From the NCBI RefSeq assembly GCF_014218705.1, contig NZ_JABBJF010000041.1, positions 1 through 34,655 of the forward strand: DNA of 34,655 nt, written 5' to 3'. Shown one piece after another: positions 1 to 7,923 of the stretch. The notes under the pieces were generated by a model. That model searched no databases and was not told the origin of the DNA. It was given only the letters and a program-made list of their open reading frames with translations. Source of the DNA: Kluyvera sichuanensis (GTDB taxonomy: Bacteria > Pseudomonadota > Gammaproteobacteria > Enterobacterales > Enterobacteriaceae). Position 1 is the first letter of the stretch; the number at the start of each line of letters is the position of its first letter. The translations under genes and the position numbers were made by a program.

Positions 1-95
1 TAGCGGAGCAGGAAGGACATCTGATGGAAATGGAAGCCACGCAAGCACCTTAAAATCACCATCATACACTAAATCAGTAAGTTGGCAGCATTACC
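1..95 (-). mobile_element. IS1-family element, left end (partial, runs off window)
   Basis: Positions 61-95 form the IS1 left inverted repeat, read on the minus strand and ending in GGTAATGCTGCCAAC. Positions 1-40 encode the first 13 codons of insA from a GTG start ([13 protein letters not shown]). The rest of the element lies outside the window. It differs by one base from the copy that ends at 20047 over their shared stretch, and both carry variants that resemble ISKpn14 more than classic IS1A; the ISKpn14 label is from memory. The element ends where DNA flanking the ISNCY transposase begins, so it probably truncates that element. Confidence 0.93.
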
Positions 96-146
96 TAAGA
101 ATCTATCCTATGACTGGATATGCACTCAACTGAATAACGCCTGGTT

Positions 147-1487
147 TCAGTCCATTTTATCGGGATCAGCCTTCTTTCTGGGTAATTTAGGGGGCTTCAC
201 TTGCTGATTACTTTGCGTGCGGCGCGTGAGCCAAGGATGGTCAGCTTTAGGTTTTACGTAGAATTTTGAGCGTAAATCAAAACGGGCATTATCCACACGT
301 TCATGGACACTTTTTTCATCATCCAGTGGTATAGGCTCCGGGCCATCAACATATTTTTCCCATCCCAACGCTTTCCCATCATACAGAACCTTAATTTCAC
401 CGTTAAAGCTTTCGCATACCGGGACAACCGAATGCCGAAGTCGATATCCCCGGCCTTCACTGCAAATCTGAAACGCACTGCTTTTGTACTGGAAAGTGAG
501 ATTTTTGGAGAGAACGCGCTTCGCCTGGAGGCTGAAGATATAACCCAGTTCCTCTTCAGAATGGTGTACATCAAGATGGGCGTTATCAGCAATACGAGGC
601 GGCGTAGCAAACCGGTTGTTATAGGCTTCAATAAAGGTCGGCAACCATGCGTTCGCTGTCTCAATATCACTGATACCCTGAAGCCGCATTTCTTTGGCCA
701 GCCTGTCCTGCAGTGTCTGATTGGCACGCTCTACCCGCCCTTTTGCCTGCGGGCTGTTGGCATGGATTGGCTCGATGCCCAGTGTCTTTATCGCACGTGT
801 GAACTGAGTCAACTCTCCTTCCCGCTCCGGGTTATTTACTCTGAATATACTGTGTCTGTCAGAATAGAGAGCCAGTGGTACGCCATGATCATTAAGGTAA
901 CCCCGGAGGGTTTCCATGTAAGCCCGGGTTGTTTCTGCAGGAGCGAATCGTAGCGCCATCAGAGCGCTGGTAGCATCATCGATAAAGACTATCAGTGTGC
1001 ATTTGGGGCCCCGACCTTCAAACCAGTCATGAGGCGAGCCATCAATCTGGATGAGTTCACCGTAGGATGGGCGCCGCATCCGGCGCTGATAAATTCGGGC
1101 AAACTTACGACGACGTTCGCGCCATATGCCCTCCTCTACCATCCACTTCCTGAGAGTTTCAATGGATAAACACAAGCCGTGTATCTCGCGCAATTTTTCG
1201 CACGCAAGCGTAGGTCCAAAATCAGCGTAGCGGCCTTTGAGGAGTGAAATTACTGTTGCTCTGAATTCAGTAGAAAAGGAATTATTGGGACGCTTTCCAC
1301 GTCGGCGGGAAACTAGACCAGAAGGCCCTTCATTTCTATACCGTTGCACCAGACGTTTAACCTGCCGAATAGAAATGCCAATGCGTGCCGCAGCTTGTTC
1401 CTGAGTAATATGGCGATTAAGTGACTCCTGAATAATGTGAAGTCGGTCGAGTTCCTTATGACTCATCGTAACAGTCTCTTTGATCAT
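147..1487 (-). CDS. ISNCY-family transposase (ISKpn21-like)
   Basis: A 446-residue DDE transposase. An N-terminal helix-turn-helix lies at about residues 27-50 (TQEQAAARIGISIRQVKRL). The rve-type catalytic core has D149 (QIDGS), D210 (LYSDRHS) and E253 (KGRVERANQ). A basic C-terminal tail follows. The start ATG at 1485-1487 is used here; an internal Met at codon 8 is an alternative. The upstream end repeat is present at 1511-1543, but no matching repeat is seen between the stop codon and the IS1 end at 95, so the element is probably truncated on that side. I recognise the protein as the ISKpn21 type seen on Klebsiella plasmids; the family call is firmer than the element name. Confidence 0.85.
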   Translation of the reverse strand: MIKETVTMSHKELDRLHIIQESLNRHITQEQAAARIGISIRQVKRLVQRYRNEGPSGLVSRRRGKRPNNSFSTEFRATVISLLKGRYADFGPTLACEKLREIHGLCLSIETLRKWMVEEGIWRERRRKFARIYQRRMRRPSYGELIQIDGSPHDWFEGRGPKCTLIVFIDDATSALMALRFAPAETTRAYMETLRGYLNDHGVPLALYSDRHSIFRVNNPEREGELTQFTRAIKTLGIEPIHANSPQAKGRVERANQTLQDRLAKEMRLQGISDIETANAWLPTFIEAYNNRFATPPRIADNAHLDVHHSEEELGYIFSLQAKRVLSKNLTFQYKSSAFQICSEGRGYRLRHSVVPVCESFNGEIKVLYDGKALGWEKYVDGPEPIPLDDEKSVHERVDNARFDLRSKFYVKPKADHPWLTRRTQSNQQVKPPKLPRKKADPDKMD

Positions 1488-1510
1488 GAAAAATCCCCCA
1501 GAGAATTGTC

Positions 1511-1546
1511 TGGGGACATTTTAGAATGGTTCAAAGGGGACATTAC
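1511..1546 (-). repeat. Terminal repeat region of the ISNCY element
   Basis: On the minus strand this stretch carries two direct copies of ATGTCCCC, at 1536-1543 and 1512-1519 (plus strand GGGGACAT), just upstream of the transposase start. Paired TGTCCCC motifs at an element end are typical of IS481/ISNCY-like elements. It marks the outer boundary of the element near 1546. Confidence 0.65.
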
Positions 1547-1639
1547 AGCTTGGTGTTAACACATAGCGTACTTCTCCTTGCCTTTCGGCAGGTAAGCGGC
1601 CATACTGGTGTTGTTCAGACATACAGTCGGCCTCGGGGT

Positions 1640-1665
1640 TGTACTGACCCCAAAAAGTTGGACAG
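1640..1665 (+). repeat. IS3-family terminal inverted repeat remnant
   Basis: The stretch reads TGTACTGACCCC followed by AAAAAGTTGGACA, the usual end of IS150/IS3-group elements. It can be compared with the IS150-like end at 8476, TGCACTGCACCC then ATTTTGTTGGAC. No transposase gene is attached. It sits between an 8-bp inverted pair, GGCCTCGG at 1629-1636 and CCGAGGCC at 1671-1678. It is probably a scar left by deletion of an insertion sequence. Confidence 0.5.
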
Positions 1666-1684
1666 AATAACCGAGGCCTGACAG

Positions 1685-1715
1685 AAAGAGTTCGCATAAA
1701 TGCGGACTCTTTTTT
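1685..1715 (+). terminator. Rho-independent terminator-like hairpin downstream of arsC
   Basis: A 10-bp stem (1687-1696 with 1701-1710, one G-T wobble) with a TAAA loop is followed by a T run on the plus strand. It lies about 60 bp beyond the arsC stop. On the minus strand the tail is only weakly T-rich, so it fits a plus-strand transcript best, but it may slow transcription in both directions. Confidence 0.6.
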
Positions 1716-1773
1716 GTTTCTGGATACAGCTAAATTAACTTCTCAGCAGTCAAATTATCCATATTACTTAGCA

Positions 1774-2202
1774 TTAGGGTTTAACGCGCTTCCCTGCTTC
1801 ATCAACGACCTTTTCACCATCCTCTTTCGTGAATGCACCTTGCTGAGACTCCGGGAGAATATCCAGTACGACTTCAGAAGGTCTGCACAGCCGTGTTCCA
1901 AGGGGAGTCACGACGATGGGACGGTTAATCAGAATAGGATGTTTGAGCATAAAACCAATAAGTTGCTCATCGCTAAAGCTGTTCTCTGCTAGCCCTAACT
2001 GCTCATAAGGCTCCACGTTCTTACGCAACAGAGCACGGACTGTTATCCCCATATCTGCAATAAGTTTAACCAGCTCATCGTGAGTCGGGGGCGTTTCAAG
2101 ATAATAAATAATGGCGGGTTCATTGCCACTGTTGCGGATCATCTCCAGCGTATTACGTGACGTGCCGCAGTCCGGGTTGTGATAGATGGTTATGTTGCTC
2201 AT
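1774..2202 (-). CDS. arsC: Arsenate reductase, glutaredoxin-dependent
   Basis: This 142-residue cytoplasmic enzyme reduces arsenate to arsenite using glutathione and glutaredoxin, giving the form that ArsB exports. The catalytic cysteine is Cys12 in the N-terminal HNPDCGTSRN loop. The conserved arginine-containing stretches VRALLRK and INRPIV are present. Length matches the R773/E. coli ArsC family (about 141 residues). It is the last gene of arsRBC, 12 bp after the arsB stop. No truncation is seen. Confidence 0.97.
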   Translation of the reverse strand: MSNITIYHNPDCGTSRNTLEMIRNSGNEPAIIYYLETPPTHDELVKLIADMGITVRALLRKNVEPYEQLGLAENSFSDEQLIGFMLKHPILINRPIVVTPLGTRLCRPSEVVLDILPESQQGAFTKEDGEKVVDEAGKRVKP

Positions 2203-2214
2203 TTCAGTATCTCA

Positions 2215-3504
2215 TTACAAAGTGACAGAGAGCCGCAGCGCCAGCGCGGCCAGAGTGACAAACAGCACCGGCAGGGTCATGATGATGCCCGTGCGGAAGT
2301 AATACCCCCAGCTGATAGTCATGTTTTTCTGCGACAGGACGTGCAGCCACAACAGGGTCGCCAGACTGCCTATTGGCGTGATTTTGGGGCCTAGATCGCA
2401 GCCAATCACGTTGGCGTAGATCATCGCTTCCTTGATGACGCCGGACGCCGTGCTTCCGTCAATCGACAGTGCTCCAACAAGAACTGTTGGCATATTGTTC
2501 ATGACCGATGACAGGAATGCCGTCAGGAAGCCCGTGCCAAACGTTGCCGCCAGCAGTCCCTTATCCGCCAGCATATTCAGAACACCGGATAGATATTCTG
2601 TTAAACCCGCATTACGCAGGCCGTAGACCACCAGATACATGCCCAGTGAGAACACAACGATCTGCCACGGCGCACCGCGCAGCACTTTTCCGGTATTGAT
2701 GGAGTGACCCTTTTTTGCGACGGCGAACAGTACCGCAGCGCCGACGGCCGCAATAGCGCTAACAGGGATACCCAGTGGTTCAAGCACAAAGAATCCAACA
2801 AGCAACAGAACCAGAACAATCCAGCCTGCTTTGAAGGTTGCAGGATCTTTAATCGCACTGGCAGGCATTTTCAGAAGAGAGACGTCGTATGTTGCAGGTA
2901 TATCCCGGCGGAAAAACAGATGCAGCATGCCCAGAGTGGCGGCGATGGCCGCAATATCAACGGGAAGCATGACGGATGCGTATTCTGTAAAGCCAAGCCG
3001 GAAGAAGTCAGCAGAGACAATGTTCACCAGGTTCGACACGATAAGCGGTAAACTGGCGGTATCGGCAATAAACCCGGCGGCCATGACAAAGGCCAGCGTT
3101 GTCCGTTTGCTGAACCCCAGTGCGAGCAGCATGGCGATGACGATGGGGGTCAGGATGAGCGCTGCACCATCGTTAGCAAACAGCGCCGCAACGGCTGCGC
3201 CCAACAGGATAATCCAGGTAAACAGCAGACGACCGCGCCCGTTCCCCCAACGGGATACATGCAGCGCAGCCCATTCGAAAAAGCCCGACTCATCGAGCAG
3301 CAGGCTGATGATAATTACCGCGATAAAGGTCGCTGTTGCGTTCCAGACGATATTCCAGACCACCGGAATGTCACCCACATGGATAACACCAGAAACCAGG
3401 GCCAGCACAGCACCAATGCAGGCGCTCCAGCCAATACTGAGTCCCCGGGGTTGCCAGATAACCAGGATCAGCGTCAGTAAAAAAATACTCACTGCCAGTA
3501 ACAT
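2215..3504 (-). CDS. arsB: Arsenite efflux permease
   Basis: A 429-residue inner-membrane protein with about 12 hydrophobic segments. It expels arsenite (and antimonite) using the proton gradient. The start chosen is the ATG at 3502-3504 (MLLAVSIF), because GGAG lies six bases upstream and the product then has the family's 429 residues; the ATG four codons upstream has no ribosome binding site. No arsA or arsD lies nearby, so ArsB should work alone as a secondary carrier. arsR lies 45 bp upstream and arsC 10-12 bp downstream, as one operon. Confidence 0.97.
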   Translation of the reverse strand: MLLAVSIFLLTLILVIWQPRGLSIGWSACIGAVLALVSGVIHVGDIPVVWNIVWNATATFIAVIIISLLLDESGFFEWAALHVSRWGNGRGRLLFTWIILLGAAVAALFANDGAALILTPIVIAMLLALGFSKRTTLAFVMAAGFIADTASLPLIVSNLVNIVSADFFRLGFTEYASVMLPVDIAAIAATLGMLHLFFRRDIPATYDVSLLKMPASAIKDPATFKAGWIVLVLLLVGFFVLEPLGIPVSAIAAVGAAVLFAVAKKGHSINTGKVLRGAPWQIVVFSLGMYLVVYGLRNAGLTEYLSGVLNMLADKGLLAATFGTGFLTAFLSSVMNNMPTVLVGALSIDGSTASGVIKEAMIYANVIGCDLGPKITPIGSLATLLWLHVLSQKNMTISWGYYFRTGIIMTLPVLFVTLAALALRLSVTL

Positions 3505-3549
3505 CTTCGGCTCCATTACATATGGTTAAATGAATGTGTTTGATTCGGG

Positions 3550-3870
3550 TCAGCAGGATGACCCTACGGATATTTCTAGCCACTGACGAACATCTTCCCG
3601 CAGGCAGTGCCAGGATGTTGTGATAGTTTCTGCCGCCCATGCGGGCATATGTGGAGAGAGCCGGTAGTGGACCCATTTCCCTTCCCGACGGTCCAGCACC
3701 AGTTCAGCCTCCCGGAGGATTGCCATATGCCGGGAAATTTTGGGCTGCGACTCGGCGGTGGCCGCGCAAATATCACACACGCACATCTCACCGGATTCCC
3801 GGAGAAGCATCATGATAGCCAGACGGGTTTCATCTGACAGAATTTTGAAAAGTTGAACAGGCTGTAGCAT
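3550..3870 (-). CDS. arsR: Arsenite-responsive repressor
   Basis: A 106-residue SmtB/ArsR-family winged-helix repressor. The arsenite-binding motif MCVCDIC gives Cys30, Cys32 and Cys35. The recognition helix region reads SQPKISRHMAILREAELV and the wing region DRREGKWVHYRLSPHMP. The start at 3868-3870 is chosen because GGGAGGAAAA lies just upstream and the protein then begins MLQPVQLFKIL as in R773 ArsR; a longer reading to 3912 would run through the operator. It should repress arsRBC through the palindrome at 3895-3918 and release on arsenite or antimonite. Confidence 0.96.
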   Translation of the reverse strand: MLQPVQLFKILSDETRLAIMMLLRESGEMCVCDICAATAESQPKISRHMAILREAELVLDRREGKWVHYRLSPHMPAWAAETITTSWHCLREDVRQWLEISVGSSC

Positions 3871-3894
3871 TTTTCCTCCCGGTAATATCGATGT

Positions 3895-3918
3895 ACACAT
3901 ATGATAAATCATATGTGT
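3895..3918 (-). promoter_or_regulatory. ArsR operator
   Basis: A perfect inverted repeat, with arms ACACATATGA and TCATATGTGT around TAAA, lies 25 bp upstream of arsR. The right arm plus the following TTTTG closely resembles the known ars operator core (TCATATGCGTTTTTG) of E. coli and R773. Confidence 0.82.
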
Positions 3919-4130
3919 TTTTGTGGGTATCGTTGATTTCAGGAAGAAAATGTATCAGTTTTGTTAACGCAAACACTATCTGCGCTGAATGGCCGCAGGC
4001 AAGGCCGCCTGTTTCAGCCCGTATTAATTGCGTTCAATGAACCTGATCTGGTTTATTTCCTGTTTAACACCTTTGGGTCTGAATTATATTATTCTTGCTA
4101 TCCTGAATTATGGGGTGTTAATGAGGTTTT

Positions 4131-5054
4131 ATGGAGCTTAATGAAAATAAATGCAATGATAACGAATATCATAATCGTTCATTGGCGGCACAAAAAAGTA
4201 CGATGATCAGTGTAGCTGTAAATATATTGTTATCCTGCGTTCAGATTTTACTGGGGATATTTTCTGGCTCACAGGGATTAATCGCTGATGGCATACATTC
4301 GTTTTCTGATTTGGTGTCGGACTTTGTCGTTCTGATCGCCAATAAAAAAAGTCGCAAGCCTTCTGACGAAGATCACCATTACGGTCATGGACGCTATGAA
4401 AATGGGGCGTCGTTGATTATTGGCGCAATCCTGTTCCTTGTCGGGTCCATAATGATTTGGTCCGCAAGCGGCAAGCTGTGGCACCCTGAAGCCATTTCAG
4501 AGGTGCATATTGTTGCGTTGTGGGTAGCACTGTTCGCGCTGGTGACAAAGGAACTGCTTTTCCGCTATATGCTGGCTGTCGCGACACGCATTCAGTCGTC
4601 TCTGCTCATCGCCAACGCCTGGCATGCGCGCTCTGACGCAGCTTCATCAGTGGTCGTGTCTGTTGGGATTGTCGGCAATTTACTTGGCTTTCCGTGGCTT
4701 GATCCGGTAGCAGCAATAGTGGTTGGCGTTCTGATTGCCCGTATGGGCTACACTTTTGCCGCCAATGCACTTCATGACCTGATGGATCGTTCGGTAAGCA
4801 CTGAGATGGAAACTGCAATTAAAGCGATTATTCTCGCTGTCCCTGACGTCCTCGGAGTACACGATCTGAAAACACGAAAAACGGGCGATCTCATACTGGT
4901 AGATGTACATATTGAAGTTGACGGCGAGCTTTCTGTCAGTGAAGGGCATGATATTGCCAGAGCAGTACGTCAGGCGGTTCTGGAAAATAAAAATGTGCTG
5001 GATGTCATGATCCACACTGACCCTTATCAGTGTGAAGAATTGCCCGTTTGCTAA
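4131..5054 (+). CDS. Cation diffusion facilitator (CDF) family metal efflux transporter
   Basis: A 307-residue inner-membrane protein with six predicted transmembrane segments and a cytoplasmic C-terminal domain (from about residue 215). CDF hallmarks are IADGIHSFSDLVSD at 51-64, HYGHGRYEN at 83-91 and HARSDAASS at 165-173; the Asp/His residues in these form the metal site, usually for Zn2+, Fe2+, Co2+ or similar by proton antiport. The start ATG has ATGAGG about six bases upstream. It is transcribed away from arsR and separated from it by about 260 bp. Metal specificity cannot be read from the sequence. A role in metal resistance follows from the ars neighbourhood and is inference. Confidence 0.9.
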   Translation: MELNENKCNDNEYHNRSLAAQKSTMISVAVNILLSCVQILLGIFSGSQGLIADGIHSFSDLVSDFVVLIANKKSRKPSDEDHHYGHGRYENGASLIIGAILFLVGSIMIWSASGKLWHPEAISEVHIVALWVALFALVTKELLFRYMLAVATRIQSSLLIANAWHARSDAASSVVVSVGIVGNLLGFPWLDPVAAIVVGVLIARMGYTFAANALHDLMDRSVSTEMETAIKAIILAVPDVLGVHDLKTRKTGDLILVDVHIEVDGELSVSEGHDIARAVRQAVLENKNVLDVMIHTDPYQCEELPVC

Positions 5055-5149
5055 TTATTCCAGACTGCTTTTTTTTCCATAAAACATAGTCCAGATGACA
5101 TCATAAAATATAGAGTCATCTGACTACGTTATTTTTCATGAACATTCCG

Positions 5150-5180
5150 GGCGTCCGTCAGCAACAGATTGGCGGACGCC
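5150..5180. other. Hairpin in the 190-bp gap between the CDF gene and the rhodanese gene
   Basis: Arms GGCGTCCG (5150-5157) and CGGACGCC (5173-5180) pair perfectly with a 15-base loop. A second, weaker pair, AGATGAC and GTCATCT, flanks 5094-5121. Neither has a T run, so a role as terminator is uncertain. The two convergent genes end on either side. Confidence 0.4.
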
Positions 5181-5245
5181 TGACTCAGAGAAAATCTGTT
5201 GTAAACTAAAGGTGCATCTGAATTACGCTCTTTCTGAACCGGAAA

Positions 5246-5779
5246 TTATTCATGCTCTCTGTTCCATGGCATAACGGCGAGCAGTTTTGCCATCCCGCAC
5301 CAGCCTGTCATTCCTGCAAGCATCAGGCCCGCACCCACAAATCCGGGAATAACATACAGCACAGAGGTCAGGAATAGTCCGCCCAGACTTCCGCCGAGGG
5401 CCAGCGCCCCTGCGGCAATCTGTACTTGTCGCATGAGTGGTAGTGGCTGACGGCGATCAACGATAACCGGGTAGCCCGCCGCTTTCCAGGCATTGAGGCC
5501 TCCCTGCATGATCAGTGCCTGTGCCGGATACATAAACTGACTGAGTTTTTCTGCCGCGTTCCCGGTCCGCATACCACTCTGGCAATGGAAAATGACCGTA
5601 TCCGTTTCGCTCAGCCCGGTCTCACTGAAGCAACCGGCATGAAGTTGTTCCAGCGGCAGGGAACGTGTGCCGGAAATGTGTTCCCTTCGCCATTCATCAT
5701 GGCTGCGGATATCAATCAGAAGAACTGGTTTGCCATGCTGTGCATTAATTTCAGCAGGCGTCACGGTGACAGTGGTCAT
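5246..5779 (-). CDS. Membrane-anchored rhodanese (YgaP-like, rhodanese + DUF2892)
   Basis: A 177-residue protein with an N-terminal single rhodanese domain (residues 1-110) whose active-site loop is CQSGMRT, with the catalytic cysteine at residue 66. Two hydrophobic segments (about 120-140 and 145-165) form a DUF2892 membrane anchor ending GWCGMAKLLAVMPWN. The architecture and closing motif are those of E. coli YgaP (174 residues), a membrane sulfurtransferase. It probably moves sulfane sulfur from persulfide or thiosulfate to an acceptor. It lies one base downstream of the two-cysteine repressor, so they form one operon. Confidence 0.92.
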   Translation of the reverse strand: MTTVTVTPAEINAQHGKPVLLIDIRSHDEWRREHISGTRSLPLEQLHAGCFSETGLSETDTVIFHCQSGMRTGNAAEKLSQFMYPAQALIMQGGLNAWKAAGYPVIVDRRQPLPLMRQVQIAAGALALGGSLGGLFLTSVLYVIPGFVGAGLMLAGMTGWCGMAKLLAVMPWNREHE

Positions 5780-5780
5780 T

Positions 5781-6086
5781 TTATTCTCCCGGGCAGTAAA
5801 TATTCTTCAGAGTCTGTACAACCGCAAAAATCGCGTCATTTTTGATGTGATAGCGGATATATCTCGCCTGACGCGTCCCTTCAATCAACCCTTCAGATTT
5901 CATTCGTGACAGGTGCTGGGAGGTGGCTGAAGCACTGAGTCCGCTGAGTCTGCTCAGCTCTCCGGCCTCTGTACCAGGACTCCCGGTCAGAATGCAAAGG
6001 ATCAGCAGACGTTGCGGATGACTCAGTGTTTTCAGCAATGCGGCCGCGTTTTCCGCCTGGCCTTGCAGTTCACTCATCTCGTTCAT
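5781..6086 (-). CDS. ArsR-family redox/sulfur-sensing repressor (YgaV/BigR/SqrR-like)
   Basis: A 101-residue winged-helix regulator, very close in layout to E. coli YgaV (99 residues). The conserved segments are LLKTLSHPQRLLILCIL, SGLSASATSQHLSRM (recognition helix) and the C-terminal NIYCPG. Cys31 and Cys98 match the redox cysteine pair that forms a disulfide or polysulfide bridge in BigR and SqrR; it lacks the ArsR CxC arsenic site. It should repress its own operon (with the rhodanese) and perhaps the divergent cytochrome through the 6097-6128 palindrome. The sulfide/persulfide signal is inferred from the family. Confidence 0.9.
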   Translation of the reverse strand: MNEMSELQGQAENAAALLKTLSHPQRLLILCILTGSPGTEAGELSRLSGLSASATSQHLSRMKSEGLIEGTRQARYIRYHIKNDAIFAVVQTLKNIYCPGE

Positions 6087-6096
6087 GGCTAAATAC

Positions 6097-6128
6097 TTTA
6101 GAATCTCCTAAATTTAGATAATTCTAAA
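6097..6128. promoter_or_regulatory. Operator-like nested palindrome of the sulfur module
   Basis: Outer arms TTTAGAAT (6097-6104) and ATTCTAAA (6121-6128) pair perfectly. Nested inside is the exact palindrome CTAAATTTAG (6108-6117). It lies 11 bp upstream of the repressor start and about 105 bp upstream of the divergent cytochrome start. AT-rich palindromes of this kind serve BigR-type repressors. Confidence 0.65.
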
Positions 6129-6233
6129 ATATTAGGGTGGTTGTCAAGAAGAGCCAGAGAGAGTGGGTTAAGGTTTCGTTAATGTTTTTCCGTCAGATTG
6201 CCAGAACTACCACTGGTTAGAGGTGAAAAAACT

Positions 6234-6809
6234 ATGGCCGTCAATCTTCGTCGCGCGTTACCCCATCAGGACACGCCTTTCTTTCGGGGACTTCATATTG
6301 TTGTCGCCGTTCTGGTTCTGGCTCAGATTATCAATTCGAATATGACGGAAACTGAGGCTCTGGGACAGTTTTCGTTGACAGGTATGGTGACTTTTCTGCA
6401 CATCATTTCCGGGTTTGGTCTGTTGCTTTGTGGTGTGGTTATGCTGTTCTGGATGCTGGCTCAGCGTGGTGCCCGGTATTATTTCTCATACCTGTATCTG
6501 GATTTTCAGGGCGTCACCGACGATTTCAGGACGCTGCGTCAGTTTCGCCTGCCCGAAGCACATGCCGGAGGTATGGCTGCCATCGTTCAGGGACTGGGGG
6601 TGCTGTCATTACTCGGTGTGGCGGCTGTCGGCGGACTCTGGTTCATTCTGAATATGATGTACGGTCCCGATTCGGTCCTGGTACATGACGTTCTACATTT
6701 GCATAAGTTTCTGACGGTCTTTATTGAGACCTATTTCTGGGCCCATGGTGCGATGGGGATCCTTCATTTGCTCCTGACAATTCGGTTGCAACAGTTGAAT
6801 AAGGAATGA
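6234..6809 (+). CDS. Cytochrome b561-like four-helix membrane protein
   Basis: A 191-residue inner-membrane protein with four hydrophobic helices. Histidines sit in the membrane helices (His21, His56, His171, His178 are candidates for heme ligands; others lie near 152-157). This matches the cytochrome b561 / Ni-Fe hydrogenase b-type / YceJ-like fold, which passes electrons between quinones and a partner. The start at 6234 (MAVNLRRALPH) follows GAGGTG at a good distance; an upstream in-frame ATG at 6198 has no such site. It is divergent from the repressor-rhodanese pair and shares its control region, which suggests a role in sulfide or persulfide electron flow; that is inference. Confidence 0.75.
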   Translation: MAVNLRRALPHQDTPFFRGLHIVVAVLVLAQIINSNMTETEALGQFSLTGMVTFLHIISGFGLLLCGVVMLFWMLAQRGARYYFSYLYLDFQGVTDDFRTLRQFRLPEAHAGGMAAIVQGLGVLSLLGVAAVGGLWFILNMMYGPDSVLVHDVLHLHKFLTVFIETYFWAHGAMGILHLLLTIRLQQLNKE

Positions 6810-7020
6810 CACAGCCAGAGCGCAGCAGGTGCAGGCTCACTATCCGGAATCTGCTCTGCGTGGCGAAGGTCTGTAAGGTATTTGATGAAAATGGGGCATA
6901 AAGCCATCCTACTGGTATGGCCGCATTATGTGATGTAACAGAGAGACTGTTCAAAATCACGCAATTGCGAACATGTCCAAGCCTTGCCGATCGCTACAGC
7001 GGACGCAAGAAAATTAACAT
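6810..7020. other. Unassigned 211-bp stretch before the IS150-like element
   Basis: No credible gene, hairpin or repeat was recognised. A 79-codon minus-strand reading frame overlaps the cytochrome gene and has no ribosome binding site. The stretch should join to the far side of the hok-type leader at 8477 if the element had simply inserted, but it does not read as the rest of a hok gene, so DNA has been lost here or an older rearrangement occurred. Confidence 0.5.
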
Positions 7021-7057
7021 GGACTGTCAGCACGCATAAATCAGGCAAAAACGTAAG

Positions 7058-7921
7058 CTAGATTCTGAGCGGATATGGGAAGGCCTTGAGACGGTATTCA
7101 ACAGGACTGAGGCCTTTCAATTTAAGGCTGATCCGGCGGTTGTTGTAATAATCGATATAGTCCGTAACCGCTACTTTTAACTCATCAATATCATTAAATG
7201 TGTTGAGATAAAAGCACTCTGATTTCAGTGTCCCAAAAAAGCACTCGGCACAGGCATTATCAAGGCAGTTGCCCTTACGCGACATGCTTTGCACAACACC
7301 GTTTGCTCTGAGCTGGTATTGATACCAGCGGTGCCGGTACTGCCAGCCTTGATCGGAATGAAGTACGGGTGAACTCTGCTCATCCAGTTTTGCCAGGGCT
7401 TTATCCAACATTTCATCAATCATCGGCATCGCCGGACGCTCTGAAATGCTGTAGGAAATCACTTCATTATTGAAAAGATCAATAATGGGTGACAGGTAAA
7501 GTTTTCTGCCATTAACAGCAAATTCAGTAACATCCGTAACCCATTTTTCATTAGGTCGGGTTGCCTTGAAATTTCGCTGTAAAACATTATCAACTACTTC
7601 ACCGCGTTCTCCACGCCACGAACTGTAGCGCTTAACTTTAATCGCCGCTTTGAGAGAAAGTCGGTTCATCAGGCGCTGGACAACCTTATGGTTGATGGCT
7701 CCCACCTCCTGCCTGAGTGCCAGCGTGATCCTGCGATAGCCATACCGGCCACAGTTCTCGTTGTATATATCTTTGATTCTGCACTTTATCTCCCCGTATT
7801 TTTCAGGGGATTTCAACGCTTTCAGATGATAATAAAAAGTACTTCTGGGTATCTGGGAAATCCGCAGAAGCTGGTCAAACGGATAATGCTGCCTCAGCTC
7901 GTCTACAACCCTGACTTTATC
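7058..7921 (-). CDS. IS150-group transposase OrfB (InsK-like)
   Basis: The open frame runs without a stop from inside orfA down to 7058. It contains the HTH_21-like segment FYYHLKALKSPEKYGE and the integrase core with WVTDVTEF, LHSDQGWQY and a final catalytic-Glu region KGNCLDNACAECFFGTLKSE, giving the DDE triad. The upper bound given is approximate, because OrfB is normally made as an OrfAB fusion by -1 frameshift and has no ATG here; the first usable codon in frame is a TTG at 7814-7816. The frame offset to orfA is exactly -1. Confidence 0.87.
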   Translation of the reverse strand, partial: DKVRVVDELRQHYPFDQLLRISQIPRSTFYYHLKALKSPEKYGEIKCRIKDIYNENCGRYGYRRITLALRQEVGAINHKVVQRLMNRLSLKAAIKVKRYSSWRGERGEVVDNVLQRNFKATRPNEKWVTDVTEFAVNGRKLYLSPIIDLFNNEVISYSISERPAMPMIDEMLDKALAKLDEQSSPVLHSDQGWQYRHRWYQYQLRANGVVQSMSRKGNCLDNACAECFFGTLKSECFYLNTFNDIDELKVAVTDYIDYYNNRRISLKLKGLSPVEYRLKAFPYPLRI

Positions 7922-7923
7922 TC

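Noticed and set aside
1521..1622. 33-codon minus-strand frame MSEQHQYGRLPAERQGEV, perhaps a gene cut by the ISNCY element
   Set aside because: No ribosome binding site and no recognised family; it stops inside the insertion sequence end, so support is too thin.
6721..6960. 79-codon minus-strand frame overlapping the end of the cytochrome gene
   Set aside because: No start signal, no similarity, and it overlaps a credible gene.
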